A stretch of 64,000 nucleotides of DNA, taken from positions 124,001-188,000 of the forward strand of contig NZ_JASAMB010000009.1 of the NCBI RefSeq assembly GCF_029948125.1, in the 5' to 3' direction. This document shows, one piece after another, positions 26,310 through 35,051 of the stretch (position 1 is the first letter of the stretch; each line of letters opens with the position of its first letter). The notes under the pieces are model-generated. The model saw only the letters and a program-made list of their open reading frames with translations. It was not told where the DNA came from and did no database searches. This stretch comes from Catellatospora sp. KI3 (GTDB lineage: Bacteria > Actinomycetota > Actinomycetes > Mycobacteriales > Micromonosporaceae). The position numbers and the translations under genes were made by a program.

Positions 26310-28442
26310 TCACCGGCTCGGGCCCGCCTGGCTGAGGCCCGCACCCGGTTCGGCAGCCTCATCGACCAGGCCGAGCAGCGCGTCCACGACCGCCGGGTCG
26401 AACCGCGTACCCCGGCCCCGGGCCAGCTCGCTCCTGGCCTCGGACTCGCTCAGCGCGGCGGCGGGCGGCCGGCCCGCGCACAGGATCGCCCAGGCGTCGC
26501 ACACGGCGATGATCCGCGCGCCGACCGGGATGTCCGTGCCGGCCAGGCCGAGCGGGAAGCCCGTACCGTCGAAGTTCTCGTGGTGGGCCGCGACCAGCGG
26601 CGCGAGATCCGGCCGGTCCGCCAGCTCGACCAGCAGGCGGGCGCCCTCCTGCGGGTGGCGGCGCACCTCCTGCGCCGAGGGCGCGACCGCCGGGGAGGCG
26701 ACCTTGCCGACGTCGTGCAGCCGGGCCGCGGCGGCCGTGCGGCGCTGCGTCGCCGCGTCCAGCCCCAGCCGTACGGCCGTACGGATCGCCCACGCCGCCA
26801 CCGTCGCCCCGTGCGCGGGCTCGCCCGCCGCCGCGTCGATCCGGTCGGCCAGCCATACCAGCCCCGGTGGCAGCTCCGCCACCGGATCAGGCCTCGTGGG
26901 CGCCAGCCCCGAACCCACGACCCGGTCCCGCCCCAGCGCCTTCGCCCGGTACAGCGCCTGATCCGCCGCCTCGACCAGCTTCGCCACCTCGACCGGCCCC
27001 GCCTCGGCGGCGGCCACCCCGAACGACGCGGTCAGCAGGATCCGGGCGGAGCTGCCCCGTACCGTCACCGGTGTCCGGCAGAGCCCGGCCCGGATCCGTT
27101 CGGCCAGGTCGACCGCGGCCTGCCCGTCGGTGCCCGGCAGCAGGCAGGCGAACTCCTCGCCGCCATACCGGCAGATCAGGTCACCGCCGCGGACCGACCG
27201 CCGCAGCAACCGCGCCACCTCGGCCAGCACCGCGTCCCCCGTGGCATGCCCGTACGTGTCGTTGACCTCCTTGAAGTGGTCCAGGTCGAGCAGGATCACG
27301 CTCAACGGGGTGCCGTGCCGCTGCGCCGAGTCGGCCTCCACCACCAGCATCTCCTCGAAGTACCGCCGGTTGTACAGGTCGGTCAGCGAGTCGGTGACCG
27401 CCTCGCTGCGCAGCCGCTCGGCCACCCGCGAGCGCTCCCGCGACGCCCCGACCTGCCGCACCAGCAGCCCCACCAGCACCAGCAGCGTCACGCCCAGGGT
27501 CACCCGGGACAGCTCGCCGACCACGATCAGATCGGCCAGGGCGACCCCGCAGACGGTCACCACGGCCACCATCACCGGCACGAACGACAGGTCCGGCTCG
27601 ACCGTGGGCCGCTCGTCGGACTCCGCCGAGCGGCCGGCGACCACGGCGGCTATGCACAGCAGCACCGCCTCGGCCTGCCAGCCCATGTTCAACCAGCCCG
27701 CCGACTTGTACTCGTGCGCCAAGGTCAGGTACGCGTACGACGCGTCGGTCAGCGCCGCGATCCCGAAAGCCGCCCCGGCGATCACCATGGACCGGGGCGC
27801 CCGCTGCGGGCCGCTCAGCACCACCGCCGCCAGCACGCTGACCAGGGTCACCGACAGCACCGGGTAGATGAACGCGGTGATCGCCGAGGCGTCCCAGCTC
27901 TGCGGCATCAGCGGCCCCAGCAGCAGCTGCCAGCCGAGCGCGGCCCCGCCCGCCGCCACCAGCAGCGCGTCGATCATCCGGCGGGTCTGCCGCAGCAGAC
28001 CCGCCCCCAGCCCGACCACGATGGCCGGCACCGCCAGCAGGTACGAGATGAAGTAGCCGATGTCGGCCGGCGACGGGACCGGCACCTGGCCGGATTTCCG
28101 GTAGGCGTAGTAGGCCCAGGTGGACTCGCCGGCGAACCACAGCAGGTTCGAGCACGCCAGCAGGGTCCAGGCGGTGTGGACCCGGTGGCTGGTGCGGCGG
28201 GCGGCGTAGAAGCTCAGGGCGGCGGCGGCGCCGATGGGTACGAGATACACGACGTTGCCGACGAAAAGGGACGCGGATCGCGAATCCTGGGTGAAGAACA
28301 CCAGCGAGGCGTAGAACACCAGCCAGGCGATGCCGAGGAGCACAGTCGTCAGCACGACCCGGTCGGGAGCGGCTCCCTTCAACCGGGTCGGCCCGATCCT
28401 CTCCCTCAGCCTCGTGGCGACCTCCGGCCCTGCCCACTGCAC
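26310..28442 (-). CDS. Membrane GGDEF diguanylate cyclase with C-terminal HD-GYP-like domain
   Basis: 710 residues, GTG start at 28442. Roughly nine to ten membrane segments occupy residues about 30-345. The GGDEF domain (about 360-520) has SLTDLYNRRYFEE, LDLDHFKEVND and an intact GGEEF, with RGGD five residues before it, so the inhibitory I-site is present. An HD domain follows (RLHDVGKVASP) with HHENFDGTGFP, where GYP is replaced by GFP. It could thus both make and degrade cyclic dinucleotide. Whether the HD-GYP part is active is open. It is monocistronic, convergent with the pectate lyase. Confidence 0.9.
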   Translation of the reverse strand: MQWAGPEVATRLRERIGPTRLKGAAPDRVVLTTVLLGIAWLVFYASLVFFTQDSRSASLFVGNVVYLVPIGAAAALSFYAARRTSHRVHTAWTLLACSNLLWFAGESTWAYYAYRKSGQVPVPSPADIGYFISYLLAVPAIVVGLGAGLLRQTRRMIDALLVAAGGAALGWQLLLGPLMPQSWDASAITAFIYPVLSVTLVSVLAAVVLSGPQRAPRSMVIAGAAFGIAALTDASYAYLTLAHEYKSAGWLNMGWQAEAVLLCIAAVVAGRSAESDERPTVEPDLSFVPVMVAVVTVCGVALADLIVVGELSRVTLGVTLLVLVGLLVRQVGASRERSRVAERLRSEAVTDSLTDLYNRRYFEEMLVVEADSAQRHGTPLSVILLDLDHFKEVNDTYGHATGDAVLAEVARLLRRSVRGGDLICRYGGEEFACLLPGTDGQAAVDLAERIRAGLCRTPVTVRGSSARILLTASFGVAAAEAGPVEVAKLVEAADQALYRAKALGRDRVVGSGLAPTRPDPVAELPPGLVWLADRIDAAAGEPAHGATVAAWAIRTAVRLGLDAATQRRTAAAARLHDVGKVASPAVAPSAQEVRRHPQEGARLLVELADRPDLAPLVAAHHENFDGTGFPLGLAGTDIPVGARIIAVCDAWAILCAGRPPAAALSESEARSELARGRGTRFDPAVVDALLGLVDEAAEPGAGLSQAGPSR

Positions 28443-28578
28443 GTCCGTACCAAGTCTCGCGCGCCGAGCCCCGGTCCGAGAACGAACCGCGGGGACCAGA
28501 GCGGCGGCGGATCGTCGCCGCGTGCGTGCGATAACGCGAGCGGGCTCCGGTGGTGCCTGAGGACCCGGGCCCCGGCCC

Positions 28579-29043
28579 CTACCCCCGGTCAGCCGGGTCG
28601 GCCGACGGCGGCGTGCTGCGGGCGGGGATCGAGGCCGAGACCAGCAGCGCCAGTGCCCAGCAGCTGACGGCGCTCCAGGTGACCAGCGCGCTGGTCTCGC
28701 CGCCCGCTGACTCGGTGAACTCGGCCACCAGCGCGATCACGGCGATGACCAGTGCGAAGCCGCCGAGGAACCCGGCGGGGAGCCGGTGGCCGTGGCGCCA
28801 GGCGGCATGGGCGGCGTAGGCGAGCAGCGCGGCGACGGCCAGGGTGAAGACCACCAGCAGAACGGCCGTGACCAGGCCCGCGCCGCTCAGCGCCATGTCG
28901 TTCCGGCCGAACACGTCGCCCGAGGTGATCAGCAGCATGAGCACCGCCGCCGTCGCGGCCGCGCCGACCGCGCACAACCAGGCCGCGACCAGGCGGGCCG
29001 CCTGCGGCCGGGTGGCCTGCGGCATTCCCGGGGGTTCAGACAT
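28579..29043 (-). CDS. Four-helix integral membrane protein of unknown function
   Basis: 154 residues from ATG 29043 (MSEPPGMPQATRPQ). Four hydrophobic segments (LVAAWLCAVGAAATAAVLMLL, LVTAVLLVVFTLAVAALLAYAA as cut here into parts, FLGGFALVIAVIALVAEF, LVTWSAVSCWALALLVSA), and hydrophilic ends. No family motif recognised. It precedes the GGDEF gene on the same strand with a 136-bp gap, so co-transcription is possible. Confidence 0.7.
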   Translation of the reverse strand: MSEPPGMPQATRPQAARLVAAWLCAVGAAATAAVLMLLITSGDVFGRNDMALSGAGLVTAVLLVVFTLAVAALLAYAAHAAWRHGHRLPAGFLGGFALVIAVIALVAEFTESAGGETSALVTWSAVSCWALALLVSASIPARSTPPSADPADRG

Positions 29044-29349
29044 GGCGCCAGCGTACCCACGCTGTCGATGGCGGTCGATGAGGTCGCCGCCGGGGCCGTG
29101 GGTCGGATGGGCCCATGCCGTCTGATCAGAGGGGTCGAAGCGTCCGGACCCGCCGTCGGTCACCGAGACGGGGGCGATCGTATGGCTTGCCCGTTCAGAG
29201 GATGGAGGGTTTCTTAACAGTTCTTTCACGAGTCCGCAACAGACACCGGCGGTCGGCATCCTGACTGCGTGACAGGTACCTCGCGGGGGACTGTGGAGTA
29301 CACGCCGTCACCCGGCGTGATCATCCATCAACCATGAAAGCGAGCGCCT
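29044..29349. other. Divergent intergenic region
   Basis: 306 bases between the membrane-protein gene (minus) and the HAF-repeat gene (plus). An AT-richer patch with CTTAACAG and TTCTTTCACG near 29213-29230 is the likely promoter area. A small ACGCCG-tcac-CCGGCGT hairpin lies near 29302. No ORF is credible. Confidence 0.45.
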
Positions 29350-30360
29350 GTGAGGACACTCCGGCGGACCCTGTCCGCGGCGGCGGCCGCAACCGTGCTG
29401 TCCGTGTCGATGCTGCCCGCCCCTGCGGCGGCGAGCGGCGGGGCGGCGAGCGGCGGCCTGCACGCCGTCGACCTCGGCACGCTCACCGGCACCTGCTGCA
29501 GCATCGCATCAGACATCAACGACCAGGGCATCGTGGTCGGGGCGAGCCAGGTCGGCACCGGCGAGAACCCGCCGGAGCGGGCGTTCCGGTGGCGCAGCGG
29601 CACCATGACCGACCTCGGCACGCTGGGCGGCCCGAGCGCCTCCGCGCAGGCGGTCAACAACAACGGCTGGATCGTCGGGTACAGCATGCTCGCCGACGGG
29701 GTCACCACGCACGCGTTCCTGTGGCGTCCCGGCCAGGGCATGACCGATCTCGGTTCGCTGGGCGCCGACAGCGTCGCCGTCGACGTCAACGACTCCGGCG
29801 TGGTCGTCGGCTACTACGTCGACGACGCACAGCTGCACGGCTTCCGCTGGGCCAACGGCGTGCTGGCCGAGATCACCACCACATCCGGTCTGCCGTTCGT
29901 CCCGTCGGGGATCAACCGCTACGGCATGGTCTCCGGCACCGCCGAGGACCAGCCCGCGACGTGGAAAGCGGGTGCGGTGCGCCTCTACGGGCTCACCGGC
30001 GCCGAGGGCACCGCGGTCAACGACGGCGGCGACGTCGCCGCCGTCACGGGAGCCCCCTACTACGTGCCGTTCGTGTGGCGCGCCAGCGACATGAACGAGC
30101 CGCTGTTCACGCCCGCCGGCACCCTGTCCGCCGGGACAACCGACATCAACGAGGCACGCCACGTCGTCGGGTGGCGGCAGGACGCGGCCGGGGTCCGCGC
30201 CGTGTTCTGGTCGCCGACGGGGACCCCGCACCTGCTGCCGGGCCTGGTCCCGGGGGCGCAGTCGCGGGCGTACGCGGTCAACAAGTACGGGCAGGCCGTC
30301 GGCCAGGGCAACCTCAGCACCACCACCGGCGAGTACCACGCCGTGCTCTGGACGCACTGA
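29350..30360 (+). CDS. Secreted HAF-repeat protein
   Basis: 336 residues, GTG start. A signal peptide spans residues 1-28 (ends AAA). The mature part has at least six repeats of about 45 residues, with units such as DLGTLGG, AFRWRSG/AFLWRPG, VNNNGWIVGYS and DVNDSGVVVGYY, the signature of extracellular HAF repeats that probably build a beta-propeller. No catalytic residues can be named. CC at residues near 50 could pair internally. It stands alone, with a plain 168-bp gap to the next gene. Confidence 0.8.
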   Translation: MRTLRRTLSAAAAATVLSVSMLPAPAAASGGAASGGLHAVDLGTLTGTCCSIASDINDQGIVVGASQVGTGENPPERAFRWRSGTMTDLGTLGGPSASAQAVNNNGWIVGYSMLADGVTTHAFLWRPGQGMTDLGSLGADSVAVDVNDSGVVVGYYVDDAQLHGFRWANGVLAEITTTSGLPFVPSGINRYGMVSGTAEDQPATWKAGAVRLYGLTGAEGTAVNDGGDVAAVTGAPYYVPFVWRASDMNEPLFTPAGTLSAGTTDINEARHVVGWRQDAAGVRAVFWSPTGTPHLLPGLVPGAQSRAYAVNKYGQAVGQGNLSTTTGEYHAVLWTH

Positions 30361-30528
30361 CCACGGTGGCCGGCGCCCCTGCCAGGGACGTCGGCCACCT
30401 CCGTCCGCCGCGTCCCGCGCGACTACCGGTTCAGGCGATCTCCCGGACCGCGATTCCGCTCGCCGGGTGCCGGCCATCCGGTTCGTACCGAATCCCGGCA
30501 CGCTCTGTGATCATGATTGGATGTCGTG

Positions 30529-31068
30529 ATGCGCGGAGAACGTGTCGGAGCGATGATCGGTTCCATCGGCGGCCTTGTCTTCATTCTGATCAACGCCGGG
30601 CAGCTGTCCGCACCGGTGGACACGGTGGTGCGGATCGTCGGTGTGCTGGGCTTCGTCGCCGTGGTGTGGTTCGCGGTGATCCGGCCCTCAGGTGCGCGAG
30701 GCCCGGCCGAAGCGCCGTCGCGGCGGGCGATCCGGATCTACGGCACCTCGGTCACCGCGATGGTGCTCGGCATCTTCGTCGGGGCCAACGTCATCAACAA
30801 CGTCCTGCACCAGCCCGTGCTGACCCTGCCGTGGGTGGTGCTGCTGGTGGGCGCGCACTTCCTGCCGTTCGCCGGGGCCTTCCACGCGCCCGTGTTCGCC
30901 CGCCTGGGCTGGACCATGATCGGCCTGGCGGTCGCCGGAGGCGTTCTGGCGCTGACCGTCGACGATGCGGCTTCGGCGTGGACCGGAGTGCTGGCCGGCA
31001 TCTGCCTGCTCGCGTTCAGTGCGGCCGGGTCGCAGCAGGCCCCAGCACGGGCTGAGCCGGCTCACTGA
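30529..31068 (+). CDS. Five-segment membrane protein of unknown function
   Basis: 179 residues from ATG 30529; GTG 30526 is an alternative. Hydrophobic segments at about 7-25, 33-52, 75-95, 105-125 and 130-165. Residues VGANVINNVL and HFLPFAGAFHAPVFARLGW are reminiscent of small DUF-type actinobacterial membrane proteins but I cannot name one. Short Ala/Pro tail. No operon partner. Confidence 0.7.
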   Translation: MRGERVGAMIGSIGGLVFILINAGQLSAPVDTVVRIVGVLGFVAVVWFAVIRPSGARGPAEAPSRRAIRIYGTSVTAMVLGIFVGANVINNVLHQPVLTLPWVVLLVGAHFLPFAGAFHAPVFARLGWTMIGLAVAGGVLALTVDDAASAWTGVLAGICLLAFSAAGSQQAPARAEPAH

Positions 31069-31311
31069 CGGCGGCAGCGGCTCGGTTCCGAACATGCCGA
31101 TTCCGCCTGGTGCAATCCGCCACCGCCGCGGTCGCCGAGGTCAGGTGTGCGTGGTCTGGCAAGGCGAGTGTCAGCGGCGAGTGGGCGGGCCGGTCGACGA
31201 TCTGTCCCCAGCGGTCTGGAGCCGGCAGTGGCCAGCGGTTTCACCGTGACCATGATCGTACGTTCGGGGGGCCGGCCATGACCGGACGTGGGTATCGCCC
31301 CGGTCTTGGGC

Positions 31312-31330
31312 GTTCACTATTTTAGTGAAC
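31312..31330. promoter_or_regulatory. Operator-like palindrome across the start codon
   Basis: GTTCACTA-ttt-TAGTGAAC, perfect 8-bp arms. It overlaps the GTG start at 31325 of the next gene, in otherwise very GC-rich DNA. The position fits an autoregulatory operator or a promoter of a leaderless transcript. Confidence 0.5.
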
Positions 31331-32068
31331 GTGACGGCGCCACCGCGGATATCTGCTGAGGAGATGGCTGATGCGATCCATGCGATCGTGCGGCGGCGCG
31401 ACGACGTCGACGACCCGCACCGGGAAGCGCTGACTCAGGACCCGCTGGAAGTTCTGTCCTATCTGCGAAAATACTCGGCTGGGATGCCGCAGTGGGTGCG
31501 CGAGGCCGACGTCGTCGACGGGTTGAAGCTGCGGGTGTGGCTGTGGTGGTTGTGCGAGGAGCACGAGGACTGGCTGCTGGCGCGCAGCGAGCAGTTCGGG
31601 GTGTCGAGGGCTGCGGTCGGCGAGGTGTTCGGCATCGGCAGCAGTCAGGGCGTGGCCAGCCGCATCAAGCGCAAGCGTGAGCTGATCCGCGGCGGGACCG
31701 CTCAGCAGGAGCAGCGGGTGCCGTTGGAGCCGGCGCAGCAGCTGCTCGCGGCGATGATGCCCGGCGCGGATCCGCGTCAGCCGTGGCTTGATCGGCGTCG
31801 CGGCGAGGTCGACGCGCTGTCGCAGATCATCAGCGAGGGCCAGCGGCTGCTGCCCGACGATGAGGAGGAGCTCCACCTGGACCTCATTGCGGTCGGTGAG
31901 AACGTCCGCGACGGGGTGTATACGCCGGGTGCGTTCGTGCAGTTGGCCGTGGCTGCGGGTGAGCTGGCGGCGGTGGCGGCGGTGCAGGCGCTGCCGCCCG
32001 ATGACGCCCTGCGGCAGGCGCTGCGGCGCGTCGACGTGCTGTACGAGGGTTGGCGGCGGCTGCCTTGA
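31325..32068 (+). CDS. Putative DNA-binding protein of unknown family
   Basis: 247 residues from GTG 31325; GTG 31331 is an alternative. The N-terminal half is highly charged and has a helix-turn-helix-like stretch near 92-118 (FGVSRAAVGEVFGIGSSQ followed by IKRKRELI). The C-terminal 100 residues are helical and acidic, with DDEEELHLDLIAVGENV. There is no membrane segment or signal. A perfect dyad covers the start codon, suggesting self-control. I do not recognise the family. Confidence 0.6.
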   Translation: MNVTAPPRISAEEMADAIHAIVRRRDDVDDPHREALTQDPLEVLSYLRKYSAGMPQWVREADVVDGLKLRVWLWWLCEEHEDWLLARSEQFGVSRAAVGEVFGIGSSQGVASRIKRKRELIRGGTAQQEQRVPLEPAQQLLAAMMPGADPRQPWLDRRRGEVDALSQIISEGQRLLPDDEEELHLDLIAVGENVRDGVYTPGAFVQLAVAAGELAAVAAVQALPPDDALRQALRRVDVLYEGWRRLP

Positions 32069-32112
32069 CGACCCGCGGCAGCAGCGGTCGGCGCGGCCTT
32101 GATACTCGGCGG

Positions 32113-32622
32113 GTGACGACCTCGCCGCCCAGCCCCACCCAGCCGATGGAGTCCCGCAACGCGGTGCTCGCGGCCTATCTCGACTACTTCCGTGCGACCG
32201 TACTCGCCAAGGCTGCCCAGTTGCCGCCCGACGAGCTGCGGCGCAGCCGTCTGGCCTCCGGCTGGACCCCGTTGGAGCTGCTGAAGCACCTGCGCTGGGT
32301 GGAGCTGCGCTGGATCGAGTGGGGCTTCGAGGGCCGTACCTTCGAGGACCCCTGGGGCGACTGGCGTGACGAGCGCTGGCATGTCGACCCGGACGAGTCG
32401 GTGGCGGAGGTCGTCGCCGCGCTGCGCGCGCAGGGCGAGCACACCCGCGAGGTCATCCTGGCCGCCGACCTTGCCCAGGTGGGGCCGCCCGGCCCGCGCT
32501 GGGAGAACGCCGAGCCGCCGACGCTGGAGCGCGTCCTGCTGCACCTGCTGCAGGAGTACGCCCGCCACGCCGGGCACCTCGACATCGTCGCCGAGCTGGC
32601 CGCGGCCGACCGCCCGGCGTAG
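32113..32622 (+). CDS. DinB/DUF664 family protein
   Basis: 169 residues from GTG 32113; ATG 32146 (MESRNAVLAAYLDYF) is an alternative. It is a four-helix bundle of DinB type: HLRWVELRWIEWGFEG near 60 and LLHLLQEYARHAGHLDIVAEL near 145 supply the metal-binding His residues. Such proteins in actinomycetes are often mycothiol-linked transferases or isomerases; the substrate is unknown. It starts 44 bp after the preceding gene and may be co-transcribed. Confidence 0.75.
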   Translation: MTTSPPSPTQPMESRNAVLAAYLDYFRATVLAKAAQLPPDELRRSRLASGWTPLELLKHLRWVELRWIEWGFEGRTFEDPWGDWRDERWHVDPDESVAEVVAALRAQGEHTREVILAADLAQVGPPGPRWENAEPPTLERVLLHLLQEYARHAGHLDIVAELAAADRPA

Positions 32623-32698
32623 CGCCCGCGAGCATTTGTCCGATCTGGCGTGAGCCCGCCAACCTGTGGGCCACGCCACTTCGCTATAGGCAAGCTTC

Positions 32699-32727
32699 TT
32701 TACTGTTAACTGTCTTTCTTGTATGTT
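32699..32727 (+). promoter_or_regulatory. Candidate promoter of the chitinase gene
   Basis: TTTACT (32699-32704), 17-nt spacer, TATGTT (32722-32727), in a short AT-rich patch about 60 bp before the ATG at 32787. No canonical DasR site was seen here. Confidence 0.4.
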
Positions 32728-32786
32728 CACGGAAACGCCCCTGTCCCGTTCGTCGATGTCTCGTTCCCCCCAAAGGAAGGTCGACA

Positions 32787-34700
32787 ATGCGTTTCCGGCA
32801 CAAGCTCGTCGCGGTGGCCTCGGCCGCGGCGACCGTCGCCGCCGCGGTCGTCATGACGGCCAGCCCCGCCTCGGCGGCGAACCTGCTCAGCAACCCCGGC
32901 TTCGAGTCCGGCTCCCTGTCGCCGTGGACCTGCAGCGCCGGCCTCGGCTCTGTCGTGTCCACGCCGGTCCACTCCGGAACCAAGGCGCTGCAGGCCGCGC
33001 CCAGCGCGTCCGACAACGCCCAGTGCAAGCAGACGGTATCGGTGCAGCCCAGCACCACCTACACCGCGACCGCGTGGGTACGCGGCGGCGGCGGCTACGT
33101 CTACCTCGGCATCACCGGCGGCACCTCCACGTGGAACCCGAACGCGGCGTCGAACTGGGTGCAGCTGTCGGTCAGCTACACCACCGGCGCCTCGCAGACC
33201 TCGCTCGAGGTGTACGTCAACGGCTGGTACGGCCTGGCCGCGTACAACGTCGACGACGTGTCGGTGGACGGCCCCGGCGGCACCGGTGTGCCCGGCACCC
33301 CCGGCACCCCGTCTGTCGGCACCGTCACCAACACCTCGATCGCCCTGTCCTGGGCCGCCGCGAGCGGCACGGTCACCGGCTACCGGGTGTACGAGGGCAG
33401 CACCGTCGTCGCGACCGTGACCGGCACCTCGGCCACGATCAGCAGCCTGGGCACGTGCACCAGCCACAGCTACACCGTGGCGGCGTACAACGGCTCGGGC
33501 GAGTCGGCCAAGTCCGGCGCCGCCTCGGCGACCACCACCGGCTGCACCAGCGGCGTTCCGTCCGTGCCCGGCAACTTCCGGGTCACCGGCACCACCGCGT
33601 CGAGCATCTCGCTGGCGTGGAACGCCTCCACCGGCACCGTGACCGGCTACCGCGTGTACGAGGGCACCACGGTCCGCGCGACCGTCACCGGCACCACGGC
33701 GACGATCAGCGGCCTGGCCGCCTGCGGCAGCCACACCTACACCGTGGCCGCGTACAACGGCTCGGGCGAGTCGGCGAAGTCGGCCTCGGCCGCCGGCACC
33801 ACCACCGGCTGCCCGACCGGCACCGCGATGGCCGCGCCGTACTACTACAACGGCTGGGGCAGCCCGCCCAACATCGCCACCGTCATGAGCGCGACCGGCG
33901 TCAAGCAGTTCACGATGGCGTTCATGCTCTCCGGCGGCGGCTGCGTGCCGATGTGGGACAGCTCGCGTCCGCTGACCGGCGGCGTGGACCAGGCCACCAT
34001 CAACACGATCCGCGCCAACGGCGGTGACGTCGAGATCTCCTTCGGCGGCTGGCAGGGCAACAAGCTCGGCCCGAACTGCTCCTCGGCCTCGGCCCTGGCC
34101 GGTGCCTACCAGCAGGTCATCAACGCGTACAACCTGAAGTACCTCGACGTCGACATCGAGAACACCGACGAGTTCGAGAGCGAGGTCGTGCAGGACCGGA
34201 TCCTGGGCGCCCTGAAGATCGTCAAGCAGAACAACCCCGGCATCAAGACGATCCTCACCTTCGGCACCACGACCACCGGCCCGTCCTACTGGGGCACCCG
34301 CCTGATCAACCAGGCGGCCGCCACCGGCGCCAACGTCGACGTGTTCACGATCATGCCGTTCGACTTCGGCGGTGGCGCGGACATGGCCGCGAGCACCATC
34401 AGCGCCGCGACCGGCCTGAAGAACGCGCTGAAGACGGCGTTCGGCTGGACCGACGCGCAGGCGTACGCCCACGTCGGCATCTCGGGCATGAACGGGTACT
34501 CCGACCAGTCGGAGATCACCACCACCGCGCAGTGGACCAGCATCCGCAACTGGGCCAACACCAACCACATCGCGCGCCTGGCCTTCTGGTCGGTCAACCG
34601 CGACCGTGGCTGCGCGGGCGGCGGTCTGCAGGAGTCGTGCTCGGGCATCGCCCAGTCCGACTGGGCCTTCACCGCCATCACGGCCGGCTTCACCGGCTGA
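32787..34700 (+). CDS. Secreted GH18 chitinase with CBM and two FN3 domains
   Basis: 637 residues; GGAAGG precedes the ATG. Signal peptide 1-31 (ASPASA). Residues about 32-165 form a carbohydrate-binding beta-sandwich (NLLSNPGFESGSLSPW). Two fibronectin III domains (about 170-255 and 262-347) are nearly identical (TGYRVYEG.TV.ATVTGT, YTVAAYNGSGESAKS), a recent duplication. The GH18 barrel (about 350-637) has ISFGGWQG and YLDVDIE with Glu458 as the general acid, and GLQESCSGIAQSDWAF at the end. It hydrolyses chitin outside the cell. It has its own candidate promoter and a perfect terminator. Confidence 0.93.
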   Translation: MRFRHKLVAVASAAATVAAAVVMTASPASAANLLSNPGFESGSLSPWTCSAGLGSVVSTPVHSGTKALQAAPSASDNAQCKQTVSVQPSTTYTATAWVRGGGGYVYLGITGGTSTWNPNAASNWVQLSVSYTTGASQTSLEVYVNGWYGLAAYNVDDVSVDGPGGTGVPGTPGTPSVGTVTNTSIALSWAAASGTVTGYRVYEGSTVVATVTGTSATISSLGTCTSHSYTVAAYNGSGESAKSGAASATTTGCTSGVPSVPGNFRVTGTTASSISLAWNASTGTVTGYRVYEGTTVRATVTGTTATISGLAACGSHTYTVAAYNGSGESAKSASAAGTTTGCPTGTAMAAPYYYNGWGSPPNIATVMSATGVKQFTMAFMLSGGGCVPMWDSSRPLTGGVDQATINTIRANGGDVEISFGGWQGNKLGPNCSSASALAGAYQQVINAYNLKYLDVDIENTDEFESEVVQDRILGALKIVKQNNPGIKTILTFGTTTTGPSYWGTRLINQAAATGANVDVFTIMPFDFGGGADMAASTISAATGLKNALKTAFGWTDAQAYAHVGISGMNGYSDQSEITTTAQWTSIRNWANTNHIARLAFWSVNRDRGCAGGGLQESCSGIAQSDWAFTAITAGFTG

Positions 34701-34717
34701 TTCCAGCTGTGCGTAAT

Positions 34718-34754
34718 GGGAAGGGCCGCCCCGGCACGCGGGGCGGCCCTTCCC
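34718..34754. terminator. Terminator hairpin of the chitinase gene
   Basis: GGGAAGGGCCGCCCC (34718-34732) and GGGGCGGCCCTTCCC (34740-34754), perfect 15-bp stem and 7-nt loop, 17 bases after the stop. Confidence 0.85.
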
Positions 34755-35051
34755 TGTCTCGCCCCGACCCGACCCCTCACCTCCTCCGCGCCCGCCCTGC
34801 CCCCCACTGCCATAGGCGCTGGCCTATCACGTCTATTTCGATCGAGCCGCATCCGATGCGATAGGCCACCGTCTGTGGAAGGCGTCGGCGGCGGGCGCCC
34901 GGGGCGTCGTCCCTGTCGGGCGGGCATGCTCGGTGGGCCGGCTCGGCGGTAGGCCCATCCCCGACAGTCGCAAGGCCGACGGGCCGTGGCGCGCCGCCGT
35001 CGTACGCCCGCATCGTGAGGGCACTTCGCCCACCGATACGAGGAGATGACG
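34755..35051. other. Intergenic region upstream of the protease gene
   Basis: No gene. TGGCCTATC (34820-34828) and GATAGGCCA (34860-34868) form a 9-bp inverted pair 31 bases apart, a possible operator or hairpin. GAGGAG at 35040-35045 is the protease ribosome site. Confidence 0.4.

Noticed and set aside
26122-26313. 63-residue minus-strand ORF overlapping the GGDEF gene end by GTGA
   Set aside because: Its 3' half is the strong terminator hairpin at 26135-26170, the protein is Arg-rich with no motif, and its end abuts the convergent gene.
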